Of a DNA stretch of 64,000 nt, positions 1-9,674 are shown in pieces (position 1 is the first letter of the stretch; each line of letters begins with the position of its first letter). The stretch is from assembly GCA_003250395.1 (NCBI GenBank), contig QKGM01000012.1, forward strand, positions 1 to 64,000, given 5' to 3'. The DNA comes from Bacteroidota bacterium. GTDB lineage: Bacteria; Bacteroidota; Bacteroidia; Bacteroidales; TTA-H9. Position numbers and translations under genes: made by a program. Under the pieces are notes generated by a model. The model ran no database searches, was not told the origin of the DNA, and saw only the letters and a list, made by a program, of their open reading frames with translations.

Positions 1-150
1 ACGTATTTATCCTTATGCATTTGCTATTCTGTTAATGAATAGCGAAAATGCAAATTGAAATCCGTTTAATCGAAAAAAGCCTGCAACTAACTAAATTTCA
101 AATATTTCAAAGAACATTATTAGATTTTAATGGGACAGCAATGATACTCT

Positions 151-1641
151 TTGATGATTGGATTCAACAGTACCTTGTCAACACTCTACGTAGAGTCTGG
201 TGGAGAACCGGGAGCTACCGGGAAGATCGGTGTTGGAGCTATTACCACCCCAACGGCAAAACTTCATGTTTTATCAGATATTAATGAAGCCGCGGAGATC
301 AGGCTGGAACACCGGACCGCGGGGTTAAGACAATATTCACAAATTTATTTCGGAACCAGCACAATCAGAGGCGGTAATGATGAAGATTTTGTTTTCACTA
401 CATCATCCCGAAAGAATATTGTTTTTCAAACAGGAAATGTGGGAGTTCTAACCGCCGATCCTCGTCAGCCACTTCATGTTAACGGAAATATTCTTCTTAC
501 AAGTACCAATAGTAGTCTTCTGTTTGCCGATGAAGCACCTTCTCCAACCAACACAAATCCCTTCTGGGGTAAATGGGGAATAGAATACCATGCAGGCGGA
601 CTAAATTTTTGGACTCCATTTCAATGGTTGGATGGTGATAAAGAGACCTTAAATCCGAAAGAAGGAGATAACATTAACTTTAAACTATTTTTGAGTGATA
701 ATGGAAATGTGGGCGTAGGAACAGGGGAGCCACTTGTAAAATTTCATGTTGAAGGGGCTTCTTTCCTTAATGGGAGAACAGCTATCTCGGGTAACCTGGC
801 TATAGGTTGTTCGCCTACCGAGAATCGATTGCACGTGGAGGGTAGTTCTTATTTTAATGGCTCCATACTTTTGAAGGAATTTGAAGCTGATGAACCAGGT
901 CTTCCTCGTCTTCTGGGTGTAGATGATGCAGGAAGGCTTCAGGTAATGGATAATGGTGTTGGTGATGACCTGGGTGATCATGTGGCAACTTGTAACATCC
1001 AATTGAACAATCATTTCATTACAAATGATGATATAGCTTCTACTAATGAAGGAATCTATATTGCTCCGGATGGTAGAGTTGGATTGAATACCAATGATTT
1101 GGGCGAAAGTGATTTATTAACTGTATTGGGTACCGGAAACAAACCAGCGCAAGTAAGAATCAAATCGACGCTTAGTTCAAATGCCAGTCTGCATATAGAG
1201 TCCTTAGGTAAGTCTGGTGGAATTACAGCTAATGCGGATGGGATCTATTTATTTGAGAATAATATTCAAACCAAAGTTCTTAGGATCAGAGACGGAAGGG
1301 TGAGTATTGGCAATGCACCTTTGCTGCTGCCCGAAGGCCACAAGCTCTTTGTTGAGGGTGGAATTACCACCGAGGAAGTTAAGGTAAAGCTTAAGGCAAA
1401 CTGGAGTGATTTTGTTTTTTCTCCCGAATATCATTTGATGACATTGCCTGAACTTGAAGCCTATATTCAGACCAATAATCACTTACCCGCGATTCCTGCT
1501 GAAGAAGAAGTAAGAGAGAATGGAATAGATCTTGCAGTAATGAACGGGCTGTTGTTGCAAAAGATAGAGGAGTTGACCCTTTATATCATTGAACAGGATA
1601 AACGTATTCAGTCACTCGAAAAGGGAGGATCTAAACCATGA
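151..1641 (+). CDS. Tail-fibre-like beta-repeat protein; 5' end uncertain
   Basis: The protein is a string of short repeats of the form GNVGVGT...KFHVEG and LHVNGNIL, seen near residues 27-35, 96-112, 185-200 and 225-240. These are typical of Bacteroidota proteins related to phage tail fibres. The last ~110 residues hold the conserved tail of this family: a GGITTEEVKVKL-like motif, then LPAIPAEEEV, then a C-terminal helix (LLLQKIEELTLYIIEQ) likely to be a trimeric coiled coil. I see no enzyme motif. The N-terminus is odd. The reading frame opens with TTG at 151 or ATG at 154, has no signal peptide, and is preceded by in-frame stops, so the start may be truncated or frameshifted. The stop overlaps the next ATG (ATGA), suggesting co-transcription with the metalloprotease downstream. 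Confidence 0.6.
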   Translation: MMIGFNSTLSTLYVESGGEPGATGKIGVGAITTPTAKLHVLSDINEAAEIRLEHRTAGLRQYSQIYFGTSTIRGGNDEDFVFTTSSRKNIVFQTGNVGVLTADPRQPLHVNGNILLTSTNSSLLFADEAPSPTNTNPFWGKWGIEYHAGGLNFWTPFQWLDGDKETLNPKEGDNINFKLFLSDNGNVGVGTGEPLVKFHVEGASFLNGRTAISGNLAIGCSPTENRLHVEGSSYFNGSILLKEFEADEPGLPRLLGVDDAGRLQVMDNGVGDDLGDHVATCNIQLNNHFITNDDIASTNEGIYIAPDGRVGLNTNDLGESDLLTVLGTGNKPAQVRIKSTLSSNASLHIESLGKSGGITANADGIYLFENNIQTKVLRIRDGRVSIGNAPLLLPEGHKLFVEGGITTEEVKVKLKANWSDFVFSPEYHLMTLPELEAYIQTNNHLPAIPAEEEVRENGIDLAVMNGLLLQKIEELTLYIIEQDKRIQSLEKGGSKP

Positions 1642-4600
1642 ACAGAAACTACCGTCAAATGCTGACAAGAAAAGGGGATCATCGGGGAAACCGTGGAAAG
1701 ATAATTCCGGAGTTTCACGGGATGGAAGAAAGATTTCTTTCCGGTGGCTTATTCAGAGTAATGATCTTCGTATGTGCCTGTTCGCTGCTATGGAATACCG
1801 GCCTGTTTGCCCAGCGGGTGAAGGTAACCGATACAATCCATTGGTATAATAACAGGCTGGAAACTCAAAGGGGAAAGATTGCTGTTAACACGAAAAAAGA
1901 CGCGGTTTGGGAACGCTATCAACTGCCTGATGAAGTTCAACAGGTTTTGGAGCAGGTTTTACCTGGCCTGAAAATTTACTGGCGGGGTGCTCCTTTTCGG
2001 CCTTCCACAAAAGACTACTTGTTTAAGATGCGAGACACAACCTTCCGGAAGTTTGATGATAATTACTTAAGATGTTTAATCTATGAATCGTACCATAAGC
2101 GGGATATCTCTGCTGAGAATATGTTGCTTGCCTGGTTTTATATCCAGGAAATGTCGTACCTGATGGATGATTTATACGTGTTGGATAGCGTAAGGCTTGT
2201 TAAGCACGACAATTTCCAGATTGAAGGGAACGATTTTAACTATGAAATTTCTTATCTGGTTATGTTTAACCATCATGCGAATCGCGTTTATAAAGCGATA
2301 AAATCTTTTTTCTACATAGATGAAGAAGAGTTTATTCGGGTTTATTATATAAAAATATATCCCAAATTATCATGGGGATCAGCGCCGGCAGATACAAGCA
2401 AGCGCTATTATAAATTTCCCCCCAGAATTCCTCTTCATAGCTCAAGAGAAATGAAAGATATTATGTCGGAGTTCTCTCTTTCTTGTATCGACATCCAAAA
2501 TAGTTCATTTTACGAACAATACCTTGGTTACCACTATTTCATGGTAGAGAGTAATGGTTATCCTACAGAAGTACAATGCTCGTTCCTGGTGCAGGGGTTA
2601 TCCACCACACAGAATAATTATCGGCTAAAAGTTTTTTCTGACGGGATATTTTACAGTCAAAGGGTTATTTTTGAATCAGACCTTACCTACTCTTCCACGC
2701 TGAATGGGTTTGTATCACAGGTATTTCTGCCGGGAAACAACGAGTACGATGGTTTTTTTTCTGTTGAAGTGTTTAACAGCAATGGGACTCCTGTGGCAGG
2801 TTTCCCACCTACAACGATTGTATTGGAGAGAATCAGGACAGATGTATTTCCTGGTTCAAGTCCGCAGCAATTCATCGAACTGCACTATGTCAAATCCTTT
2901 TTCAATCTGGCCTCTTCTGCTACTATACCTGATTGTGATGAGTATTGCACGATGGTAATCGATCAATTAAAGGAAGCCTGGGTAACCCAGTTGCCATCAG
3001 GGGCTGATAAATACGGTTTTGGAGTTAATCTTATCGGTAGTCAACCACTAAATTCTTCCGATGTATACCATGTATCATTAAATGCAAATTATAAGACGGA
3101 TAAAGAGTCAAGATTCTATTGGCATGATAATGGCTCTTCAAATTGGGCTTCAACCTCTGAGAATAGGATGTTTTCTTTTTCTACTGATCTTTACGAATCG
3201 GTTACAACTTACAAAAATTATGTTTATACAACTTTCATGAGGATGGTTATTAACCATGAGTTTTTTCATGCGATTCAATATTCCTACAATCCGACATTTT
3301 TTCTGACGAGCGGTTCTTTGGATTATGATTTCCTGGTTGAAGGCCAGGCTCGCTTTATCGAGACGATTGTTAACGATGAAGAATTGGATGGTACTCCCGG
3401 AATGTATAAAATGGCCACAGAAAAATATATATCATGGTGTAATGAATATAGTCTGAATATGGTTGGGTACGATTATGCTCTGTTTTGGCGCTATTTATAT
3501 GAGCACTACAACAATACCGGATCGCAGGATCTTACCAGCCAGTTGAGTATTATTCGTGAAATGATGAGTGGATACTACAATCCTGATATAGCCTCCATCG
3601 AGGCTTTCATGGACAGCAAACTGAATTCCGGTAACATAGATTCCATGGATGATGTGATAAAGATGTTTGCAAAAGCTGTCTGTTTTAACGATGAACAGTA
3701 TGGGTTGTGGACCGATGGGGGAGACGATCTGTACATCGAACCTGATATAAAAAAGCTGAGTTATGATGGAACTGAGATTGATCAATCAGGAACAATCCCG
3801 GCCTCTTTTGGATTGGATTATGTTGAGATAGAAATTAGTACGGCAGGTTCCGTATTGATTACGGTGAATGCCAATTTGTTGAACTCAGGCTCACCTATGA
3901 CGTTATATGCCAATCTGATTGAAATCACCCCGACCGGTTTAGGCGATGATCAGATTATTGATTTGTCAAACGGGGCAAACTCGGTGATCATTGAGAATTG
4001 TCAGATTGGACAGAGATATATGGTTATATTGGCTCGTCTTGACAACAGGGAAGAAGAACTCTGGGGTACGGGATTTACATCCTATGAAGTAAAGGTCGGT
4101 CCTTTATATGACCCGACAAAACTGCGTGCTCTTTTTAAAGTTATCGGGGGAAAGGGGAGCACTGTTCAATTTGTGAATTTGCCAGTTGGGTTTGAAGATC
4201 TTTCAATTCCGGGAACATCGCCGATTCTGTCATGGGAATGGAGTTTCCCCGGTGGTAATCCGGCAACATCAGCTTTGCAAAACCCAACGGTGGAGTATCT
4301 TGATCCGGGATATTATGGGGTTGGGCTTACAGTTCGAAATCAGACAGAGGTGTCAACATTGTTTATTTCCGACTACATCACTGTACTTGATCCCAGCCTC
4401 AATTCAGGGGGAACGAACAACCCCTGGATTACTTTCTATCACAATCAACTTGGTTTAAATCTCATTTCGTTACATATAAACATTTCGGGTGGTATTCCCC
4501 CCTTTCACGTTTCTTACCAGAAAGATGGTGCCAATACCCTTGTTTCTGACTGGACCTATGAGACCAGTTTCATCGTGTTGGTCCCTTCTGTTACAGGAAA

Positions 4601-6056
4601 TAATGTGCTGACAGTATATGTCGACAGCGAGGATCCGGGTGGGGGAGGAAATGCTGTCTATCAGTATTATATTGGTAACCCGGGGGAGCATTCTGTTGCT
4701 GTCGATTATACCTACGCGGGGCTGAATCCCTCGCAGCCGGTATTGGGGGTCTATACTCCAGTAACATTTACCGATCTGACGACCGGTGGATTCAAACCAT
4801 ATATGCAGTGGGAATGGATATGGGGCAATGAACTGGCTACAGGTGTCGCTCCGATTCCTTCTAGCGGACCCCCCTGGGAGATTATCGGCAATTCCTATTT
4901 TAATCCCGATCCTGGGTTGTTGGGCAATCCGTCAAAAACAATTGAGTATCCTCAGGCCGGGGTTTATCCTGTAACGCTTAATGTTATCGACTTTGCAGGT
5001 TTCTGTAACAGCACGACAGTGAACATTGAAGTCGGGCAGGCGTGTCAGTGCCTTACTTTGAAAGAGATAATTAAAGACGGTGGGGATAATTTTAATGTTC
5101 ACAGTAACAAGGTGAGGATGAATGGATCACCCACTGTTTTTTTACACAATTTCACACCGGAGGAGTTTTTTAACTGTTATTATCCAGGTCATTGGTGCCA
5201 GGCCCAGACTTCCGATTCACCTCAATATGACGACCGTTCTATTACAGATTTCAGGTGGAAACTTTTTAGAAATGGTTCTTTCGTTGGAGAGGAGACCCAT
5301 AGTATGCCATCAACGTGGGCAGCCAATCATCCTGGTTACTGGGATACCTGGGTTGGTTCACAAAGTATAAGCCAGCAGTCATTCAGTTATACTTTCACGA
5401 CAAAAGGCAGATATGAGCTCTACTTCGACGCAAAAAACAGGCGTGAACATCCGCAAGGCATGAATACATTGAATTTTAACAACCAGACCAATTATCATAT
5501 GTACGATGCTGTACTACATGTAATTCAGGCTATTGATTGCAATGAGGTGATTGAAATCAATCAGGATATTGCTGATGCTAATCCAGATGTAAACTACTCT
5601 GGGGAATACATTTTTGCCTCTTTGAATCCGGTTAACTTTCAGGCTACTGCCCAACAGGCTTATGAAGCTTGTACGGCCATTAACATGAGGCCTGGTTTTA
5701 CTATCACTTATGGATCAACGTTTACAGGCAAGATTGATCCGATAGTTAATACCCCGGGAAAATCGACAGAAGAGATTGCCGCTTTATTTGATGAAAACAT
5801 ACCCAATGGAAGTACCTATACTGTATATCCCAATCCTAACCAGGGGGTATTTACCATCAGATGCAGTACAGATTCTTTTTTGGAAGATGAAGGAATTGAA
5901 ATTACCAACGCGGTGGGTCAGCGTGTCGATTTCGTTGTCACTGAATCCGGCAATGAAAAGAAGATATCGATCACCCATCCTGTCCCCGGTTTTTGCATCA
6001 TAAGGATTAGAGACACTATCGGGCAGGTACATTGCCATAAAGCTGTTATTATATGA
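1638..6056 (+). CDS. Large secreted HEXXH metalloprotease with PKD domains and T9SS sorting domain
   Basis: A 1472-residue exported protein. A hydrophobic signal stretch lies at about residues 36-58 (ending near LFAQ), after an unusually long basic leader. The zinc-binding helix HEFFHAIQ is at residues 540-547, with a downstream VEGQARFIE whose Glu (568) could be the third ligand. This layout resembles the MXAN_6640-type putative metalloproteases. Two PKD-like beta domains follow, near residues 830-915 and 1030-1125 (ending in VEYLDPGYYGVGLTV and IEYPQAGVYPVTLNV). The last ~75 residues start YTVYPNPNQG and form a T9SS type A sorting domain, so the protein is probably secreted or cell-surface attached. 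It starts at the ATGA overlap with the preceding gene. The N-terminal ~275 residues are paralogous to the next gene. Substrate unknown. Confidence 0.75.
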   Translation: MNRNYRQMLTRKGDHRGNRGKIIPEFHGMEERFLSGGLFRVMIFVCACSLLWNTGLFAQRVKVTDTIHWYNNRLETQRGKIAVNTKKDAVWERYQLPDEVQQVLEQVLPGLKIYWRGAPFRPSTKDYLFKMRDTTFRKFDDNYLRCLIYESYHKRDISAENMLLAWFYIQEMSYLMDDLYVLDSVRLVKHDNFQIEGNDFNYEISYLVMFNHHANRVYKAIKSFFYIDEEEFIRVYYIKIYPKLSWGSAPADTSKRYYKFPPRIPLHSSREMKDIMSEFSLSCIDIQNSSFYEQYLGYHYFMVESNGYPTEVQCSFLVQGLSTTQNNYRLKVFSDGIFYSQRVIFESDLTYSSTLNGFVSQVFLPGNNEYDGFFSVEVFNSNGTPVAGFPPTTIVLERIRTDVFPGSSPQQFIELHYVKSFFNLASSATIPDCDEYCTMVIDQLKEAWVTQLPSGADKYGFGVNLIGSQPLNSSDVYHVSLNANYKTDKESRFYWHDNGSSNWASTSENRMFSFSTDLYESVTTYKNYVYTTFMRMVINHEFFHAIQYSYNPTFFLTSGSLDYDFLVEGQARFIETIVNDEELDGTPGMYKMATEKYISWCNEYSLNMVGYDYALFWRYLYEHYNNTGSQDLTSQLSIIREMMSGYYNPDIASIEAFMDSKLNSGNIDSMDDVIKMFAKAVCFNDEQYGLWTDGGDDLYIEPDIKKLSYDGTEIDQSGTIPASFGLDYVEIEISTAGSVLITVNANLLNSGSPMTLYANLIEITPTGLGDDQIIDLSNGANSVIIENCQIGQRYMVILARLDNREEELWGTGFTSYEVKVGPLYDPTKLRALFKVIGGKGSTVQFVNLPVGFEDLSIPGTSPILSWEWSFPGGNPATSALQNPTVEYLDPGYYGVGLTVRNQTEVSTLFISDYITVLDPSLNSGGTNNPWITFYHNQLGLNLISLHINISGGIPPFHVSYQKDGANTLVSDWTYETSFIVLVPSVTGNNVLTVYVDSEDPGGGGNAVYQYYIGNPGEHSVAVDYTYAGLNPSQPVLGVYTPVTFTDLTTGGFKPYMQWEWIWGNELATGVAPIPSSGPPWEIIGNSYFNPDPGLLGNPSKTIEYPQAGVYPVTLNVIDFAGFCNSTTVNIEVGQACQCLTLKEIIKDGGDNFNVHSNKVRMNGSPTVFLHNFTPEEFFNCYYPGHWCQAQTSDSPQYDDRSITDFRWKLFRNGSFVGEETHSMPSTWAANHPGYWDTWVGSQSISQQSFSYTFTTKGRYELYFDAKNRREHPQGMNTLNFNNQTNYHMYDAVLHVIQAIDCNEVIEINQDIADANPDVNYSGEYIFASLNPVNFQATAQQAYEACTAINMRPGFTITYGSTFTGKIDPIVNTPGKSTEEIAALFDENIPNGSTYTVYPNPNQGVFTIRCSTDSFLEDEGIEITNAVGQRVDFVVTESGNEKKISITHPVPGFCIIRIRDTIGQVHCHKAVII
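1670..1852 (+). repeat. Direct repeat copy 1: shared leader of two paralogous genes
   Basis: This stretch matches 6441-6623 at the same length (183 bp) with only a handful of substitutions and no gaps. It encodes the leader, signal peptide and first mature residues of the metalloprotease. Downstream of it the two genes diverge sharply. Confidence 0.85.
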
Positions 6057-6168
6057 TTAGTAACAGGTGAACAGAAGGTTATTATGCTTTCTGCGATTCC
6101 TGGTTTTATAGTTATGATCGCCTTGACTTAGCGTATTATGTTATAGAGAATTTAGAATAGGATAGAGT

Positions 6169-6199
6169 AAGGCCTGAATCAATACCTCAGGCCTTTCCT
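6169..6199 (+). terminator. Rho-independent terminator after metalloprotease
   Basis: A perfect 9-bp stem, aaggcctga (6169-6177) and tcaggcctt (6187-6195), has a 9-nt loop and continues into a T-rich stretch. It lies about 110 bp after the metalloprotease stop and should end that transcript. Confidence 0.7.
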
Positions 6200-6408
6200 T
6201 TAAAGCGAACCTTTTCTTCCTGCGGGAGATATGAGCTTAAAATATTCTGCATGTTTGTTTTCCGGTATCTACGGCAAGGTGTTAGTATTTGACAGTCGGT
6301 TGTATGTATTATTGCGGTTTTGTTTCATACAAAGTATCCCTGGCACTGTATTTGGTTGAAATGGAGAGACTTCATTGATCATTTCAGGAGGTTTAGGAGA
6401 AACATACC
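6200..6408. other. Intergenic gap with no recognised gene
   Basis: No coding signal on either strand. The only motif noticed is TGGCAC followed by TTGG (6341-6355), which resembles a sigma-54 promoter but lacks the -12 GC. AGGAGG-like purines (6387-6402) just before the ATG at 6409 may be a ribosome binding site. Confidence 0.5.
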
Positions 6409-7266
6409 ATGAATAAATACAAAAGGCAAATGCCCTGCGGAAAAGGGGATCATCGGGGAACGCGTGGAAAGATAATTCCGGAGTTTCACGGGATGGAAGA
6501 AAGATTTCTTTCCGGTGGCTTATTCAGAGTAATTATCTTCGTATATGCCAGTTCGCTGTTATGGAGTACCGGCCTGTTTGCCCAGCGGGTGAAGGTAACC
6601 GATACAATCCATTGGTATAATAATGGTTTGGGGAGTTATAAAGGTCCCAAAGATGCCGTTTGGAGCAGGTATAAATTTGGTGAGAAGGTTCAACAGGTAT
6701 TAGGGCGGGTAATTCCAGACTTGAAGGTGTATATTAGATATGCACCTGTGAGGCCGGCAGCAACGAATCATGTTTTCAAAATTAAGGATGAAGTTTTCAG
6801 TGAATTTCGTGAAGAATACCTGCTCACTTTGTTAAAAGAGTCGTATCAAAGGGGAAATGCCTCAATAGAGGATTTGGTATTGGCAGAATTCTATGTCACT
6901 CATATGCGTTACTTAATGCGGAATTATTATGTTATGGACAGCGTTCGTATTTCGCTTCGGCAACCATTTAAAATCAATAATAATATATACAATGTAGAGG
7001 TATCTTATAGGTTACTGTGCTCAGAATTTAAAAATCGGGTTTTCGAATATGGGAAAGAATATTACTATGTACGAAATGGAGTTTTCTTGTATAAGTATGT
7101 TATAATGACTTCATTAAATGTAAGGTTGAAGGATAAAATATTCGAAAAATTCATAAGGTTTAAACAAATTTCTTCAGAAGGTGATTCCGGTAACTTCTAT
7201 CAGAATTCTAGATTTTCACCCAGAATTTCTGATTCAGTCATCGATACTCCTGGTGATGAATTCTAA
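6409..7266 (+). CDS. Secreted paralogue of the metalloprotease N-terminal domain, no protease domain
   Basis: The 285 residues align with roughly the first 275 of the upstream metalloprotease: the same leader (GKIIPEFHGMEERFLSGG), the same signal segment ending in LFAQ, then RVKVTDTIHWYNN, and afterwards only moderate similarity (for example MRYLMRNYYVMDSVR versus MSYLMDDLYVLDSVR). It stops before the region where the protease begins and has no HEXXH motif, PKD domain or T9SS sorting domain. It is either a truncated duplicate or a stand-alone N-terminal domain with its own role. The leader is near-identical at DNA level while the rest is diverged, which points to gene conversion or recent recombination of the 5' end. 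Function unknown. Confidence 0.6.
   Translation: MNKYKRQMPCGKGDHRGTRGKIIPEFHGMEERFLSGGLFRVIIFVYASSLLWSTGLFAQRVKVTDTIHWYNNGLGSYKGPKDAVWSRYKFGEKVQQVLGRVIPDLKVYIRYAPVRPAATNHVFKIKDEVFSEFREEYLLTLLKESYQRGNASIEDLVLAEFYVTHMRYLMRNYYVMDSVRISLRQPFKINNNIYNVEVSYRLLCSEFKNRVFEYGKEYYYVRNGVFLYKYVIMTSLNVRLKDKIFEKFIRFKQISSEGDSGNFYQNSRFSPRISDSVIDTPGDEF
6441..6623 (+). repeat. Direct repeat copy 2: shared leader
   Basis: Second copy of the 183-bp leader repeat found at 1670-1852. Differences are scattered point changes. Confidence 0.85.
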
Positions 7267-7362
7267 GAGTAATAAATTGATAATCACTATTATACTCTAT
7301 AGGAAATGAGAATATACCGGAATTAATATCCTCAGTTTTGCGAGCCGCTTATTCCGGGATAT

Positions 7363-8535
7363 CTATTTAAGCCGCTTTAAAGCTTTCAGGACAGGCTCTC
7401 GAAGCCGGCTAAATACCTCCACGGGTGTTCCTGTAGCATCGGCATGTATAACCTGGTTTTGTTCGCTGTAATAGTCAAGGACAGGCAACGTGCGGTTTTC
7501 GTGTTCTTCAAGTCGGGCAACGATTGTAGCAGCACTGCCATCGTATGGCATTCGGGCTGTTGTACGGCTACGGGCATCAAGACGTCTTACCAGTTCCAGA
7601 TGAGGGACCTGAAGGTTCACCACCGCCGAAATAGCGCTTCCCTGTTTGCGGAGCAATCCGTCGAGGATATATGCCTGAACAAGGGTTCGTGGGTATCCCT
7701 TGAAGATGTAGCCATTATTGTTGCCTTCTTCTTCACGCAACTTCTTTTCGATAAGCCGGATAACGATTTCATCAGGGACGAGCAGTCCATTCTGTAAATA
7801 ACGCTCGAGTTCTATACCAGTCTGAGAACCCGATCGTCGTTCTTCCTGAAGTAATTCTCCCGTAGATATAATGCTCAGGTGCAGTTCATCGGCCAGCAGG
7901 CGTGCCTGGGTTGCCCTGCCTGATCCGGGGAATCCAAAAAGGATAAGATTGATCCGACGTCGGCTTAACTCTGCCTCCATCTGGGTATTTATTCGATCAA
8001 ATACATCGGATGTGGTCCCCATGCCACTGATATGGGTCACGATACCGGAGCTTTCATAGAACTCTAACAGAGGCAGTGTTTTCTTATGATATTCTTCAAG
8101 GCGTCGCCTGATGACCTGTTCGTTGTCATCTGCCCGGTTTTGTTCCCTGGCACGCTGTAACAGGCGTCGGGTACACTCTTCATCAGAAACATCAAGAATA
8201 AAAATACGGGTGAGGCTGCTTTGCAAACGGGTAAGCAGTCCATCGAGGATATACGCCTGAACATAGGTGCGGGGGAAACCATCGAAAAGAAACCCGTCGG
8301 CACGTGCTTCGCCCCGTATGAAATTACCAATAATCTGAACAATGATCTCATCATCTACCAGCCCCCCTGATTCGATGATTGAGCGGGCTTTCTTCCCCAA
8401 CAGGGTTCCCTGCCTGATTTCGTTGCGTAAGACTTCTCCGGTTGAGATATAATTGAGGTTATAGTGCTGCATGAGCAGTTCAGACTGGGTTCCCTTACCA
8501 GCTCCGGGGGGGCCGAAAAGAATAAGATTGAGCAT
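7363..8535 (-). CDS. Tandem adenylate kinase with degenerate second domain
   Basis: Two adenylate-kinase-like domains in one 390-residue chain, where the family is normally ~190-220. Domain 1 (about 1-190) has an intact P-loop GPPGAGKGT (residues 8-16), the NMP-binding FDGFPRT (84-90) and a short LID. It should catalyse phosphate exchange between ATP and AMP or another NMP. Domain 2 (about 194-390) keeps the fold landmarks but its P-loop is GFPGSGRAT (201-209), with Arg replacing the essential Lys, and its NMP motif is FKGYPRT (278-284), with Lys replacing Asp. The second half is therefore probably inactive, regulatory or altered in substrate. It is the last gene of a run with the two genes upstream (10-bp gap). 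A canonical adk may exist elsewhere in the genome. Confidence 0.85.
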   Translation of the reverse strand: MLNLILFGPPGAGKGTQSELLMQHYNLNYISTGEVLRNEIRQGTLLGKKARSIIESGGLVDDEIIVQIIGNFIRGEARADGFLFDGFPRTYVQAYILDGLLTRLQSSLTRIFILDVSDEECTRRLLQRAREQNRADDNEQVIRRRLEEYHKKTLPLLEFYESSGIVTHISGMGTTSDVFDRINTQMEAELSRRRINLILFGFPGSGRATQARLLADELHLSIISTGELLQEERRSGSQTGIELERYLQNGLLVPDEIVIRLIEKKLREEEGNNNGYIFKGYPRTLVQAYILDGLLRKQGSAISAVVNLQVPHLELVRRLDARSRTTARMPYDGSAATIVARLEEHENRTLPVLDYYSEQNQVIHADATGTPVEVFSRLREPVLKALKRLK

Positions 8536-8545
8536 GATAATCGCT

Positions 8546-9670
8546 TTATTGTTTCACAAAACGACGGGTAATGCGGAAGGATTCCCCACTCAGTGTGAAA
8601 AAGTAAATACCCATTTTAAATTCCGATACATCAAAGCTTCGGCAGCTGCCCAGGGTAGATTTTAGAATAGTCTGGCCATAGCTGTTGGTAATAAGGACAG
8701 GTGTTTCATCAGACATGTCGGTTGTCACAGAAATGTACTCTGCTGCGGGAACCGGACTTATTGAAAGGGTGTGATTGCCACCAGCTGTGATGACACCCAA
8801 TGATCCGGGAAGTCTCAATTCATAGAGCCATCCTCCTTGTCCTCCAGAACCCTCTTCCGTCATGTATAGTTTTCCGGGGGTTACATAAGCGATGGCTTCA
8901 TTCTGCCCCGGAAGAGAGGAGAACGTGTATTCAGTCATTGTTCCATCAAAAAATCTGTCGTCCTGGAAGTTTTTAAAAGAGATTAGCCGGTTATGGGTTA
9001 GTAACACCAATTCATTGTTAATTCGGTTATAATCAGCCGAAGTAATCTTGTCGATATAAGAATCTGTCCCAACGACAAAAGAATCTTCGGGCATCAATGA
9101 ATAGCTTCCCGGCTGGTCTTCCATTTTATACATCTTAGTGATGCCGGAGAAAGGATTACTCCGGTTTTTGGTGAAAAGGTATAAATAACCATCCCGCCAT
9201 GCGATTGCTTCAACATCAAAATTCATGTCGGCAGCAGCGGGAGGGAAGGAAGTCTGATCAGCAAAGCTAACATTGAGAATTTCAGCCGTAACATTATTTC
9301 CAGTGATATTTCCGGGGTCAGGAATCTTGTAGATAGCAAGGTCAGTGCGTTGATTACTGTTGTTGCCCAGATCTGCAATAAAAATATTTCCATCTTCGTC
9401 AACAGCAAGGTCTTCCCAATCAGTGTTAGGTACATTGGTAATTGTAAGGGTTCTCTTGAGCTGCCCAGTTGTGTCGAATCCGTAAAGGAGGTTATCATTT
9501 CCAGAGTCTTCGTGCGACCATATGAGATTACTACCAGAAATGGCGATGCCACTACTCTCCAGAATTTCAAGCGGCAGGCGGGTAATCTGTCGTGGAGTAA
9601 CAACCTGATTTTGGGCTATTCCTTGAAATGCCAATGATATACAAGTAAAAATAGTTAAGACAATCTTCAT
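8546..9670 (-). CDS. Secreted propeller-like protein with T9SS sorting domain
   Basis: A signal peptide covers residues 1-20 (ends GIAQ). The body carries repeated strands such as DWEDLAVDEDGNIFIADLG and FDVEAIAWRDGYLYLFTKN, characteristic of beta-propeller or NHL-like folds. The final ~80 residues (from about SISPVPAAEYISV to FRITRRFVKQ) form a T9SS type A sorting domain, so export across the outer membrane is expected. No catalytic motif is visible. The gene starts 4 bp after the upstream membrane-protein gene and ends 10 bp before the adenylate kinase gene, so the three are probably one transcript. The functional link is not obvious. Confidence 0.65.
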   Translation of the reverse strand: MKIVLTIFTCISLAFQGIAQNQVVTPRQITRLPLEILESSGIAISGSNLIWSHEDSGNDNLLYGFDTTGQLKRTLTITNVPNTDWEDLAVDEDGNIFIADLGNNSNQRTDLAIYKIPDPGNITGNNVTAEILNVSFADQTSFPPAAADMNFDVEAIAWRDGYLYLFTKNRSNPFSGITKMYKMEDQPGSYSLMPEDSFVVGTDSYIDKITSADYNRINNELVLLTHNRLISFKNFQDDRFFDGTMTEYTFSSLPGQNEAIAYVTPGKLYMTEEGSGGQGGWLYELRLPGSLGVITAGGNHTLSISPVPAAEYISVTTDMSDETPVLITNSYGQTILKSTLGSCRSFDVSEFKMGIYFFTLSGESFRITRRFVKQ

Positions 9671-9674
9671 GATA

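Noticed and set aside
6341-6355. TGGCAC-N5-TTGG before the 285-residue paralogue
   Set aside because: The -12 element lacks the essential C, so I do not call it a promoter.
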